DNA of 64,000 nt from QWHO01 sp021404945. GTDB taxonomy: Bacteria; Vulcanimicrobiota; Xenobia; Xenobiales; QWHO01. The notes beneath the pieces were generated by a model. It worked only from the letters and a program-made list of their open reading frames with translations, searched no databases and was not told the origin of the DNA. Shown piece by piece: positions 25,153 through 34,070 of the stretch. The stretch covers positions 99,565 through 163,564 of the forward strand of contig CAUJEN010000114.1 of NCBI GenBank assembly GCA_963169765.1, in the 5' to 3' direction. The translations under genes and the position numbers were made by a program. The stretch's first letter is position 1, and every line of letters begins with the position of its first letter.

Positions 25153-25854
25153 TCAGCCTGGAAGATTCGCGAAAGAGAGCCATGGTGGCCAGGACCGGGC
25201 CACGAACCTCTCCGGACCTGTATTCTCGGCCAGCAGGCGGTTGAGCAGGCCAACCCGCTCGGCCAGCGTTCCCGAGCCACGCGAGAGAGCCCGCCATATC
25301 GCTCGACACTCCGAGACCAGCAGCGTGGATCCCAGCCCGTGCCCCACGGCATCGGCCAGCAGCAAGCTCACTCGCCCGGGGAAAGGCTCGCTGTAGCCGA
25401 AGCAGTCGCCGCCGAGGCGATCGGCCGGCCGCAGGCGGCCGGAAATATCGAATTCTCCGGCCTGCAGCGGGCCCTGGGGGAGCATTTCCAAGAGAATCTG
25501 GCGCGCCAGCGCGACCTCGCCGAGCAAGGTCTCCCGTTCGCGAGCCAGCCGCATCAGTTGAGCTTTGCGCAGCGCCATCGTCGCGACCGAAGCCAGCGCC
25601 TCGGCCGTCAGGTCGAAGTCGGCATCAAACTCGCAGCTGGCGAAGAGCTGCCCGACCGGAACTCCGTCCGAGGTCAGCGGAATCTGAACGGGATAACCCG
25701 CCGGCTCGTCCCCCCCCACCACCAGGCGCACGTCGCGACAGGGGAGCAAGCGGCAGGCGAGCTTCTCGAAGGTCGGAATCAGCTCATCGAGGCTGTTGCA
25801 GTTGGTAAAGCTGGTCAACATCTCCAGCACCGGGTCGATCTCGCTCATCGCCAC
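25153..25854 (-). pseudogene. GAF-PP2C (RsbU/SpoIIE-like) phosphatase, truncated
   Basis: A 233-residue frame. Residues about 20-110 look like a GAF sensor domain. From about 112 it reads ARQILLEMLPQG, RPADRLGGDCFGY and LLLADAVGHGLGSTLL, the first half of a SpoIIE/RsbU PP2C phosphatase. The GGDxxD motif lacks its second Asp (GGDCFGY), and after ERFVA the frame runs into 12 unrelated residues and stops. The conserved second half is absent; text in the neighbouring frame (25031-25200) resembles it only weakly. It is probably a frameshifted or truncated gene and unlikely to be an active phosphatase. Confidence 0.65.
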
Positions 25855-26041
25855 CCCCAGTCAGGATAATCGCATAGGAACGGAAACGGGAGATTGGCCG
25901 GCCGAAGACGTTGCCGCCGGGCTCTGTGTCGCGCTGAGCAGGCACCTGACGAGCAGAAATTCCCTGCTCTCTCCCGTCCAAGAAATGAAGCAAACGTCAT
26001 TCATCAAAATCTTTTCGAGCTTCAAGGAGAAAAATCGAAAT

Positions 26042-26066
26042 TCTAGAGGAAAATCTAGATTATAAT
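26042..26066 (+). promoter_or_regulatory. TATAAT box with paired TCTAGA sites
   Basis: TATAAT (26061-26066) directly follows two TCTAGA hexamers (26042-26047 and 26054-26059) six bases apart, in an AT-rich stretch (about 25985-26070). No good -35 box lies 17 bp upstream, so a regulator binding TCTAGA-N6-TCTAGA may help. The rest of the gap 25855-26353 shows no gene I can support. Confidence 0.35.
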
Positions 26067-26353
26067 ACCTTCCGTGCTGCCAGCCCGGGTCCTCCCCGGC
26101 GTCTGCGAATGTTGTCTATCGGAAGCACTGACTGGACGCCCAGGGCTCACACCGTCTGGGCCGCATGGTGACTCGCTGGCAGGCCAGAGCAACCCTGTAG
26201 ATGAGGCGCTCGACCTCAGCCTCCTGGTCGATCCCGGGACCTCCCCGGGTTTGGAGAGATTTGAAATTGAGCTTTCGTTCAGACCGGCCCGATAAACTGC
26301 CGGCAAGACAGATGCGCTGGCCCTGGTGGCCACAGATTGGGGTTACGCTCGAC

Positions 26354-27871
26354 ATGGTGACCACTGTATCGACCCTTTCCTCCGGGTGGGGCCGACCGAC
26401 TGTCTCGGCAGCTGCCGGGGCGCCGGCCAGGACCGTCAAGGTCGTGGCCGAGGAGCTTGATGGCGATCGTCCGATTCGCTGGCAAATTGACGATGCCGGC
26501 TCGGTGACCACGAGCGACTCGGCCGGCCAGGAGAAGAATGCGCTTCGGCGGGCGGGGCGCTGGTTCCGCGACAGTATGATCCCCGAGAACTATAAGACCG
26601 CCTGCAGCTCAGACTACATGTCGACCCGAATGTGGACCCTGCTCGGGGATTATGCCGGGTCCATGGCCGGCATGGCGGCCGTCGGCTGCGTCTTCGGAAG
26701 CGTGGCCAGCGCAACCGATGCTCTGGCGGCCTTCGGGGTGATGGCGATCAATTATGCCAACATGCTCAACCTCAAGGATCGCGTCGGTCAGATCACGGGT
26801 TTTCTGGCCACGCCGCTGGCCATGCGCGCCGAGCGCAATCCTCGGCCCTGGTTGATGGCCGGCGACACGACCTCGCAGCTGTGCTCGGTGCTGGACGCTT
26901 CGGTGGCCATCGCGCCTCCCATCGCATATTTCCCTATCCTGATCGCCACCACGACCATGCGCTCGCTGGCTGGAGCGGTGACCGGGGGAGCCTCGGCCAA
27001 CATCGGTCCGCGCCAGGCCATCAACGGCAACCTTGGCGAGATCAGCGTCAAGAACGGCAATCAGGGCAAAGTGGTGGGGATGGCCGGGGCTCTGACCACC
27101 CCGTTCATGGTAGGCGGGCTCAGCAGTTACTTCGGAGCCACGGGGGAGGTGGTGACTGCCGCCTTGGCTGGTGATCCCACCGCCACGGCCACCCTGGCCC
27201 ACGCCACCTCCATGGCCGGTGTGACCACGGTCGCTATTGGGGCGGGGATCGCCATCTTCTCGATGTTCATGTTCTTGCGCAAGCTGGACCTCAATCCGGT
27301 GAACGAGCATTCGCTGCGCAGAGTCTTAGAGCATGCCGACGGCAACAACGGGGAGATCCCGGGTCCAAACCGCAACGTGATGAGCCAGTTCGGCCAGATC
27401 GGGCGTGGCGAGTCCCTCACCATGGGCGACCGCGCCAGACCGATTCTCGAGGATCCGGCCTTGGACGAGTTGCGTCAGCTCTATAAGGATCGTCCCTACA
27501 TCATGCAGTTCAATCAGGGCCAGCCCTACACGATCATGAAAAACGACGAGCGATACGCCGACCATAAGAAGGCCGTCGACTCCGAGGAGCTGCCCCACAC
27601 GGCCGACTTCCTGAACCGGATGGCTCAAACCCAGGCCGCCATCCAGGCCTTGCGCGCCGAGAAGCTGGTGGAGTCGCCCGAGTATGCTGCCCGGGTGTCC
27701 TCCGATGGTCAAGCCCGGGCCGATCGCTGGCTGCTCGAGGAGAGCCTGAAGCGTACCCCGGATGACATCGAGCCCTTCCTGGTAAGCCTCAAGGCCAGGG
27801 GCTGGAGCGTCGATCTCCTGAAGATGCGCGGCCGCGAACGTCCCACCATCATTCGGGACCAGACTGCCTGA
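26354..27871 (+). CDS. RUS/DUF647-like membrane protein
   Basis: About 505 residues. The core from about residue 75 reads VPENY-like (MIPENYKTACSSDYMSTRMW), then a small-residue hydrophobic region, then RSLAGAVTGGASANIGP and NLGEISVKNGNQGKVVGMAG. That order (start motif, G/A-rich helices, A-T/S-x-A...N-x-x-[DE]-[IV]-S-x-K-[ND]-G-[NS]-Q) is characteristic of the eukaryotic ROOT UVB SENSITIVE family (DUF647; RUSF1 in animals). The C-terminal 180 residues are soluble and unrecognised. No signal peptide. Start uncertain: ATG 26354, 26312 or 26201. RUS proteins have no firm biochemical function; bacterial members seem rare. Confidence 0.6.
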   Translation: MVTTVSTLSSGWGRPTVSAAAGAPARTVKVVAEELDGDRPIRWQIDDAGSVTTSDSAGQEKNALRRAGRWFRDSMIPENYKTACSSDYMSTRMWTLLGDYAGSMAGMAAVGCVFGSVASATDALAAFGVMAINYANMLNLKDRVGQITGFLATPLAMRAERNPRPWLMAGDTTSQLCSVLDASVAIAPPIAYFPILIATTTMRSLAGAVTGGASANIGPRQAINGNLGEISVKNGNQGKVVGMAGALTTPFMVGGLSSYFGATGEVVTAALAGDPTATATLAHATSMAGVTTVAIGAGIAIFSMFMFLRKLDLNPVNEHSLRRVLEHADGNNGEIPGPNRNVMSQFGQIGRGESLTMGDRARPILEDPALDELRQLYKDRPYIMQFNQGQPYTIMKNDERYADHKKAVDSEELPHTADFLNRMAQTQAAIQALRAEKLVESPEYAARVSSDGQARADRWLLEESLKRTPDDIEPFLVSLKARGWSVDLLKMRGRERPTIIRDQTA

Positions 27872-27889
27872 CGATCACGAGATGGTTCG

Positions 27890-28549
27890 GTGACCTTTTT
27901 CGACGAAGATGCAGAGCGCTACGACGCCTGGTTTGACAGCCCCGACGGGAGAATCTTGTTCCAAAACGAGCTGGAGGCCATCCGCCTGGTTTGGAGCGAC
28001 GCCTGGCATCCCTCGCTGGAGGTCGGGGTGGGAACGGGGCGCTTTGCCCAGGCTCTCAAGGTGGATCAGGGCCTGGACCCGGCTGCCGGTGCTTTGCTCC
28101 TGGCCGAGCGGCGTGGCATCAGGGTCCACCGAGGGGTGGGTGAGTCCCTTCCCTTCGCGGACGCCTCTCTGGCTGGCGTGCTGATGATCACGACTTTGTG
28201 CTTTGCCGATGGCCCCTCATTGCTGCGCGAGGCTGCCCGCGTACTCCGCCCGGGAGGCTCTCTGCTCGTCGCGGACATTCCAGCCGACTCTTCCTGGGGC
28301 CGGCACTACCAAAGAAAAAAGAAGGAGGGTCACCCGATCTACAGCCTGGCAAACCTTGCCACCGTCGAAGAGCACGTGGAGATGATCCGGGCCGCAGGCT
28401 TGACCGTCGTCGGTTTCTCATCGACCCTGCTCGAATCCCAACCGGGCAGCCCGCGAGCAGAGCCTCCCCGGATGGGCCGGTTGGAGGGCGCCGGATTCGT
28501 CTGTATTCTGGCTGAAAAGTCGTCCGAGCGCACGGGCGTCGAGGTGTGA
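27890..28549 (+). CDS. class I SAM methyltransferase (UbiE-like)
   Basis: 219 residues from GTG 27890. LEVGVGTGRFAQAL is motif I, GLDPAAGALLLAERRGI follows, ESLPFADASLAGVLMITTL is the post-I/motif II region, and LREAARVLRPGGSLLVADIP is motif III. This is the layout of UbiE/COQ5-type small-molecule methyltransferases. The substrate is unknown and no pathway gene is adjacent. It lies 18 bp after the RUS-like gene and could be co-transcribed with it. Confidence 0.85.
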   Translation: MTFFDEDAERYDAWFDSPDGRILFQNELEAIRLVWSDAWHPSLEVGVGTGRFAQALKVDQGLDPAAGALLLAERRGIRVHRGVGESLPFADASLAGVLMITTLCFADGPSLLREAARVLRPGGSLLVADIPADSSWGRHYQRKKKEGHPIYSLANLATVEEHVEMIRAAGLTVVGFSSTLLESQPGSPRAEPPRMGRLEGAGFVCILAEKSSERTGVEV

Positions 28550-28671
28550 GCGCATGGACAGGAGGATGCCAGGTTCGGTGCAGGAAGGAGGATTCTTGCT
28601 CAATGCGTCTGGACGGGTTTTGAGAACATTCGTCACCGTCGCAGAGCGATCTCCAAGACGAGGTGTTGCTA

Positions 28672-29154
28672 ATGGATACCAGAATGAGCATCGACATCGG
28701 CATCGAGCCAGGCAAGCGGGAAGCGATCGCCGGGGGATTATCGCGTGTCCTGGCCGATACCTACACGCTGTACCTCAAGACCCAGAACTATCACTGGAAT
28801 GTCACCGGCCCGATGTTCCAAGCCCTCCACGCCATGTTCGAGACCCAGTATGACGAGCTTGCCCTGGCAGTCGACCTGATCGCCGAGCGCATTCGAGCGC
28901 TTGGATGCGTGGCTCCCGGCACATTCAAGTTGTTCAGCCAGCTCTCGTCAATCAAGGAAGAGGACTCCGTTCCTAAAGCGCAGGAGATGATTCAGCGCCT
29001 GGTCGAGGGGAACGAGACGGTAGCCCGGACGGCCCGCGAAGTTTTCAAGATCGCCGAGTCAGCCAGCGACCAGCCGACCTGCGATCTCCTCACGCAGCGT
29101 CTGCAGGTGCACGAGAAGACGGCCTGGATGCTACGCAGCCTCCTCGAATCGTGA
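28672..29154 (+). CDS. dps: Dps-family ferritin-like DNA-protection protein
   Basis: 160 residues from ATG 28672 (GACGAGG nine bases upstream). TYTLYLKTQNYHWNVTGP, then HAMFETQYDELALAVD, are the paired ferroxidase motifs of Dps, with the His and Asp/Glu residues kept. ERIRALGCVAPGTF matches the third helix. It forms dodecamers that oxidise and store iron and protect DNA. It lies alone behind a 120-bp leader. Confidence 0.93.
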   Translation: MDTRMSIDIGIEPGKREAIAGGLSRVLADTYTLYLKTQNYHWNVTGPMFQALHAMFETQYDELALAVDLIAERIRALGCVAPGTFKLFSQLSSIKEEDSVPKAQEMIQRLVEGNETVARTAREVFKIAESASDQPTCDLLTQRLQVHEKTAWMLRSLLES

Positions 29155-29164
29155 GGGCTGTTCT

Positions 29165-29996
29165 TTGACATCCCGGCTGGAAAAGGGGGGAGGCGCTTTC
29201 GAGGGCGTCAGCTTGCTGCTGTGCGAGAATCCCCTCCCTCCCCTGGATGAGGCCATTGAAGCTGCGCGTCAGGAGCTGGCGCGCAGCAACCATTATACCG
29301 AGGCTCTCTCGGCACCGCTGCGCCATATGCTCGCTGAGCGCGACGAGGTCCCCGAACGACTCGTGCACGTCAACGCGGGGTCGGAGTTGATCCTCCGCCA
29401 ACTCTTCTAGCGTCTGGGTGGAGCCACTCTCTGGTTTGATGCGGCGACATCCCAGGACCTACTTTCTCGTGGACGAGGCTTTCATCGGACTCTCGGGACA
29501 ACCGGTGGCTTCTTGGGTGCCGGGTCACGACAAGCTGCTGGTCACGCGGACCTTCTCCAAAGCCCACAGCCTGGCCGGCTTCCGGGTCGGTTATGCAGTT
29601 CTCCCCGAGCCTCTCGCCGACGACCTCAACGCCCACAACGACGCCTATCCCCTGGCTCGGCCAAGCCAGGCCGCAACCATCGCAACCCTTGTGCACGAAG
29701 ACCAGATCCGCAGACGGGCGGAGACTCTTCGGCGCTGGACGTCTGAGCTAGCAGCGGATCTCTCTCAACTGGGGGTGCAGGTGTTCCCGACGCAAACCTA
29801 CTTCTTCCTGGCCGACTTCGCCCCGGACAATGCCGAGGAGATCGCCGCGCAACTGGTCAAGCGAGGATTTCTCCTCAAGCCGTTGCGCGATCCATTGCTC
29901 GGGCCGGGTTTCATGCGAGTGACAACGTCCATTCCCGAGAACAATCGAAGGTTCGTGGCCGCGCTCGATGAGATCAGACGCTCAAGGTCTGCGTGA
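29165..29996 (+). pseudogene. histidinol-phosphate aminotransferase (hisC) remnant
   Basis: Two pieces of one aminotransferase. 29165-29410 carries the N-terminus (LCENPLPPLDEAIEAARQ ... VHVNAGSELILRQLF) and ends at a stop. 29418-29996 carries the C-terminal half, including FLVDEAFIGLSG and the PLP-lysine segment TRTFSKAHSLAGFRVGYA. About 85-100 residues between the substrate-binding loop and the active-site Asp strand are missing, and a stop lies at the join. The product cannot be a functional class I/II aminotransferase, although each half reads clean. Confidence 0.75.
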
Positions 29997-30739
29997 CCCC
30001 CTTTCTCTGGATAGTCCTCGGTGGCCTGGCCATGAGCTTCATTGCCCTGGTAGGCAGCCTGACTCTGGTGCTGGCGGCAGCGACTCTGAGAAAGTTGTTG
30101 CTCCCGCTGGTCGCTTTCGCAGCCGGCTCGCTGGTCGGTGGAGCTTTATTCCACATGATACCGGCCGCGCTGGCCAGTCTGCCGGTGATGGCTACGTTTG
30201 GCTGGGTCGCGGTGGGTTTCTTGCTCTTCTTCGCGCTGGAGCAATTTTTGCACTGGCATCATTGCCACCGGGCCTCGGCGGAGTGCAGGAAACCCCTTAC
30301 TTACTTGATTTTGATCGGCGACGGCCTCCACAACTTCCTGGGCGGGCTCTCGATCGCCGGAGTCTTCCTGCTGGATGTGCGGCTCGGAATGGCAGCCTGG
30401 CTTGCAGCTGCCTTCCACGAGATCCCGCAGGAGCTGGGTGACTTTGCCGTGCTCCTTCATGGGGGATGGAGTCCGCGCAAGGCTCTCATCTTCAACCTGC
30501 TCTCGGGCCTCACGTTCCTGATCGGGGGGCTGGTAACTTGCGCTGCCTCGCAGCATGTCAACGTAAGCTGGCTGGTCCCGCTTGCAGCCGGGAATTTCCT
30601 TTATATCGGGGCTTCGGACCTCGTGCCCGAGGTCAATCGTACCCACGCGCTTGGCTCGAGTCTTTTGCACTTTGCGCTCTTCTCGGCAGGCCTCGGATTG
30701 ATGTTCACGCTGGCTCAATCATTGCCACATCACCATTGA
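29993..30739 (+). CDS. ZIP-family divalent metal transporter
   Basis: 248 residues from GTG 29993, overlapping the stop of the hisC remnant. About eight hydrophobic helices. Helix IV carries GDGLHNFLGGLSIAG and helix V carries AAFHEIPQELGDFAVLLHGG, the metal-binding histidines of ZIP transporters. A His-rich loop (HWHHCHRA) and a C-terminal HHH add metal ligands. Zinc or iron import is likely. It may be co-transcribed with dps, linking it to iron handling, but that is inference. Confidence 0.9.
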   Translation: MTPFLWIVLGGLAMSFIALVGSLTLVLAAATLRKLLLPLVAFAAGSLVGGALFHMIPAALASLPVMATFGWVAVGFLLFFALEQFLHWHHCHRASAECRKPLTYLILIGDGLHNFLGGLSIAGVFLLDVRLGMAAWLAAAFHEIPQELGDFAVLLHGGWSPRKALIFNLLSGLTFLIGGLVTCAASQHVNVSWLVPLAAGNFLYIGASDLVPEVNRTHALGSSLLHFALFSAGLGLMFTLAQSLPHHH

Positions 30740-30800
30740 AAGCGCCGTGAGTAACGAGCGGCAGGCGAGATCTCCCAGTTCACCGAAATACCTGATAGCC

Positions 30801-31481
30801 GTGCAGATTCAAAGCGCTCAGCCCCACAGAGGTACAAACGTCCCAACGACTTTCCAGCGGTCCCAACAGAGCGAGCAGCGGCTGGACACGGTCGAGCTAG
30901 CAACCCTGACCAGGTCCAATCTGCCCCATCCGCTCCAGTTGCAGGATGCCGAGCCGCAGATCGATTCCCTTGACCGGCGCTTGCGATCCTGCCAGCTTCA
31001 GGTTGAGCTGTGTAAGTCGAGGGTGGGAAAGATTCAAGATGAGTTCCCCCCTGAGCCCTCGAGCGCCCTCGGGAAATGGCTCAAGGGACGTATCCCCCTG
31101 CTGGCTGACTCGCAAGAGGAGTCGGCTCGTAAAGAAGAGATCAAACAGCGTCATCAGGAAGCTCTAGAGAAGCTCGAGGCCGCGCGCGAGGAGCTACGCA
31201 TGGCTGAGGATGCGCTCCTACAGGATCTGCATTCACTCTACCCCCAGCTTGCCGCCATGAATGTTGGACTCGATAAGGGACGGGTCTATCATGCGAAGGC
31301 CAGGGAGATCGTCTACGGGCCCGACCGGAAACTGTTGGCAGAGGCTGAGCGCCTGCATCTCCTGGCAGAACAGGAGGTGACCTCCTTGCAGCAATCCATG
31401 CGCCAGGAGGGAGGGAAGGTGAGCGAGGGCTCGACTCATGTAGCCGTGGGTCACATTCGAGTGCGCAAGCGCAATAGCTGA
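30801..31481 (+). CDS. coiled-coil protein with MQIQ-type N-terminus
   Basis: 226 residues if started at GTG 30801 (an in-frame GTG at 30747 is also possible). I prefer 30801 because it gives MQIQSAQP, matching MQIQTVRL of the metalloprotease at 40-42 kb. Residues about 50-185 are charged helix with heptads (EEIKQRHQEALEKLEAAREE). No signal peptide, membrane segment or enzyme motif. DTVELATL near residue 30 resembles the D-x-[VT]-x-L motif of three other leaderless proteins here. Function unknown. Confidence 0.6.
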   Translation: MQIQSAQPHRGTNVPTTFQRSQQSEQRLDTVELATLTRSNLPHPLQLQDAEPQIDSLDRRLRSCQLQVELCKSRVGKIQDEFPPEPSSALGKWLKGRIPLLADSQEESARKEEIKQRHQEALEKLEAAREELRMAEDALLQDLHSLYPQLAAMNVGLDKGRVYHAKAREIVYGPDRKLLAEAERLHLLAEQEVTSLQQSMRQEGGKVSEGSTHVAVGHIRVRKRNS

Positions 31482-31603
31482 AGCCTCGGCTGGCGTTTTG
31501 CTCTTGCGCCCAGAGCAAGGCGTGGAAGGCGATAGATATCCGACGCGGCTGGAAAGCGTGATGGGCTGAAGGCCACCGAGGGTCGGGCCTTGAAAGCCGA
31601 GCG

Positions 31604-31687
31604 GTGACCCCCGCCTCCCCACCGCTGGCTGGTTTCCACGTGATGACCAAGCCGACCGGGCCCATCTGCAACCTCGACTGCAAGTAG
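31604..31687 (+). pseudogene. 5' stub of anaerobic sulfatase-maturating enzyme gene
   Basis: GTG 31604 opens a frame containing FHVMTKPTGPICNLDCK, the N-terminus of radical-SAM anSME proteins up to the first Cys of the cluster motif. Two TAG stops follow at once where YCxY is expected. No further radical-SAM sequence is found. The rest of the 342-bp gap 31482-31823 shows no gene. Confidence 0.7.
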
Positions 31688-31823
31688 TAGCTCCGCTACC
31701 ACAATATCCTGTGTAAGGCATCAGCCGCCAGGCGGTCTGCCCTGCGGTTGGCGCTTTGACCGTCCTGATCCGCAACCAACCGCAGGCCCTCCGGGCGGTT
31801 GCGCCGAACCCTCCGCAACCCCG

Positions 31824-33752
31824 ATGACCGACCTGGAGCTCTATCGCGCCCTCTTGCTCCCTCGCCGCATCGAGGAGCGAATGCTCCTTCTGCTGCGTCA
31901 GGGCACCTTGAGCAAGTGGTTCTCCGGCATCGGTCAGGAGGCGGTGGCGGTGGGCGTGGCCACGGCCCTCGAGCCTGATGACGCCATCTTGCCCATGCAC
32001 CGCAACCTGGGCGTCTTCACCGCGCGGGGGCTGGAGCTGGCCGAGCTGTTCCGCCAGCTCCTCGGGCGCGAGAACGCCCTCACCCACGGTCGCGACCGCA
32101 GCTTCCACTTTGGCTCTGCCCCTCACCACATCGTCGGGATGATCAGTCATCTGGCGGCCATGCTTCCGGTGGCCTGCGGGCTGGGGCTGGCCTATCGCCT
32201 GCGAGGCGAGCGGAGAGTCGTGGCCGCCTTCACCGGCGATGGGGCGGCCAGCCAGGGCGACGTGCATGAGTCTCTGAACCTGGCCGCAGTCTGGAAGTTG
32301 CCCGTGATCTTTTGCCTGGAGAACAACCAGTACGCCCTCTCCACCCCCTTCGAGCAGCAGTGCAGCGTGGCCGACCTGGCCGGTCGGGCGGCTGGCTACG
32401 GCATCCCGGGCGTGGTTTGCGATGGAAACGACGTCAGGGCCGTGCGGGCGGCTGTCCAGGAGGCCGCCGCACGGGCTCGTGATGGAGAGGGCCCGACCCT
32501 GATCGAGCTCAAGACCTTCCGAGTACGCGCTCACGAGGAGGCCTCTGGCACGGCCTACGTCCCCCCGGAGTTGATCGAGGAGTGGAAGGGCAAGGACCCC
32601 GTGGACCGCCTGGCCGAGCGTGTGCCGCCCGAGGAGCGTGAGCGGCTTTCAGGCGAGCTGGATGGGCTGGTGCAGCGCGCTCTGGAGGAGGCCCTGGCCG
32701 CCCCCCGGCCCGCCTCGACTCCCGACCGCGAGCTGGCCGACGTCTACGTGACGCCGGGCCTTCTCGAGCCAGACCAGCTCTCCATTTCGACGCGCGAGCT
32801 GCGCTACGTGGACGCCCTGCGCGAGGGCATGCGCCAGGCCCTGGCGAGCGAGCCCCGCTGCCTGATCATGGGCCAGGACGTGGGCCACTATGGCGGAGTC
32901 TTCAAGGCCACAGAGGGACTGTTGGAGGATTTCGGACCCGAGCGGGTGCGCAACACGCCCCTGATCGAGTCGGGAGCGGTGGGCGCGGCACTGGGCCTGG
33001 CCCTGGAGGGATTCCGGCCGATCGTGGAGATGCAGTTTGGCGATTTCATCAGCTGCGCCTTCAACCAGATCGTGAACAACCTGGCCAAGACCCGCTATCG
33101 CTGGGGGCCGGGCGTGGGCGTGGTCGTGCGGGCCCCCGTCGGAGGCGGAACAGGAGCCGGGCCCTTCCACTCGCAGAACGTGGAGGCCTACTTCGCCAAC
33201 GTGGCCGGTCTCAAGATCGTGGCTCCCTCCACCCCTCACGACGCAAAGGGGCTGCTCCTCTCGGCCGTGGCCGATGGCAATCCGGTTCTGTTCTTGGAGC
33301 ACAAGCTGCTCTATCGCTCGCTGAAAGGACCGGTGCCCGAGGGGATCTACGCTGTTCCCATCGGTTCGGCCCGGGTGGTTCGCCCGGGCAGCGCAGCCAC
33401 GGTGGTCACCTACGGCATCGGGGTGCACTGGGCTCTGGAGGCGGCCGAGGAGCTGGGGGCCGAGGTGGAGATCGTGGACCTGCGCACGCTGCTGCCCTGG
33501 GACCGGGAGACGGTGCTGGGATCGGTGCACAAGACCGGTCGCTGTCTGGTGCTGCACGAGGCTCCCCTGACCGGGGGCTTCGGAGGGGAGTTGGCCGCCA
33601 GCATCGGCCAGCACGCTTTCGAGTGGCTGGACGCCCCGGTGACGCGCCTGGGCTCTCTGGACACGCCCGTCCCCTTTGCCCGCGAGTTGGAGGAGATCTT
33701 CTCGGCCCGTCGCGGCCTCGTGGATGCTCTGCGGGACCTGCTGGCCTACTGA
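31824..33752 (+). CDS. fused alpha-beta E1 of a 2-oxoacid dehydrogenase
   Basis: A 642-residue protein joining both E1 subunits. Residues 1 to about 310 are the alpha part with the thiamine-diphosphate motif GDGAASQGDVHESLN...LENN (about 138-170) and HRNLGVFTARG. Residues about 325-642 are the beta part (DVGHYGGVFKATEGL, PLIESGAVGAALGLAL, MQFGDFISCAFNQIVNN). It decarboxylates a 2-oxoacid, probably branched-chain or pyruvate, and acylates the lipoyl E2. No E2 or E3 gene lies in the window. ATG 31824 is the only sensible start. Confidence 0.92.
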   Translation: MTDLELYRALLLPRRIEERMLLLLRQGTLSKWFSGIGQEAVAVGVATALEPDDAILPMHRNLGVFTARGLELAELFRQLLGRENALTHGRDRSFHFGSAPHHIVGMISHLAAMLPVACGLGLAYRLRGERRVVAAFTGDGAASQGDVHESLNLAAVWKLPVIFCLENNQYALSTPFEQQCSVADLAGRAAGYGIPGVVCDGNDVRAVRAAVQEAAARARDGEGPTLIELKTFRVRAHEEASGTAYVPPELIEEWKGKDPVDRLAERVPPEERERLSGELDGLVQRALEEALAAPRPASTPDRELADVYVTPGLLEPDQLSISTRELRYVDALREGMRQALASEPRCLIMGQDVGHYGGVFKATEGLLEDFGPERVRNTPLIESGAVGAALGLALEGFRPIVEMQFGDFISCAFNQIVNNLAKTRYRWGPGVGVVVRAPVGGGTGAGPFHSQNVEAYFANVAGLKIVAPSTPHDAKGLLLSAVADGNPVLFLEHKLLYRSLKGPVPEGIYAVPIGSARVVRPGSAATVVTYGIGVHWALEAAEELGAEVEIVDLRTLLPWDRETVLGSVHKTGRCLVLHEAPLTGGFGGELAASIGQHAFEWLDAPVTRLGSLDTPVPFARELEEIFSARRGLVDALRDLLAY

Positions 33753-33823
33753 TTTGAAGCCAAACCCCCGGTCCGGCTGCCCAACCCCAGCGGCCAGTGG
33801 CGCCGGGGGCGCGGCATCCTCAT

Positions 33824-33958
33824 TCAGGCGAGCAGGCGCAACAGTCCGCGCTGGATGGGCTCGTATTCGGCCGGCTCCAGGCTTCCCAAATAGCCCGCCA
33901 CCCGAGAGGCATCCAGGCTGCGAATCTGGTCGAGTAAGGCCATGGACTGCTGACCCAT
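33824..33958 (-). pseudogene. MazF/PemK toxin C-terminal remnant
   Basis: A 44-codon frame reading SMALLDQIRSLDASRVAGY, then LGSLEPAEYEPIQRGLL. That is the C-terminal helix region of MazF/PemK endoribonucleases. The N-terminal beta-barrel with the catalytic residues is absent, and no MazE antitoxin is adjacent. The surrounding gap 33753-34070 holds nothing else recognisable. Confidence 0.65.
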
Positions 33959-34070
33959 TTCTTGCTATGCCTGATCGATGGCCCGCCAAACGACACTCCG
34001 AACGTTTAGCTTCAGCACCTCGGCTGGTCTCTTTCAGGCCTGTTTCCGGGCCAGTCGGTAAACTGCTGGC

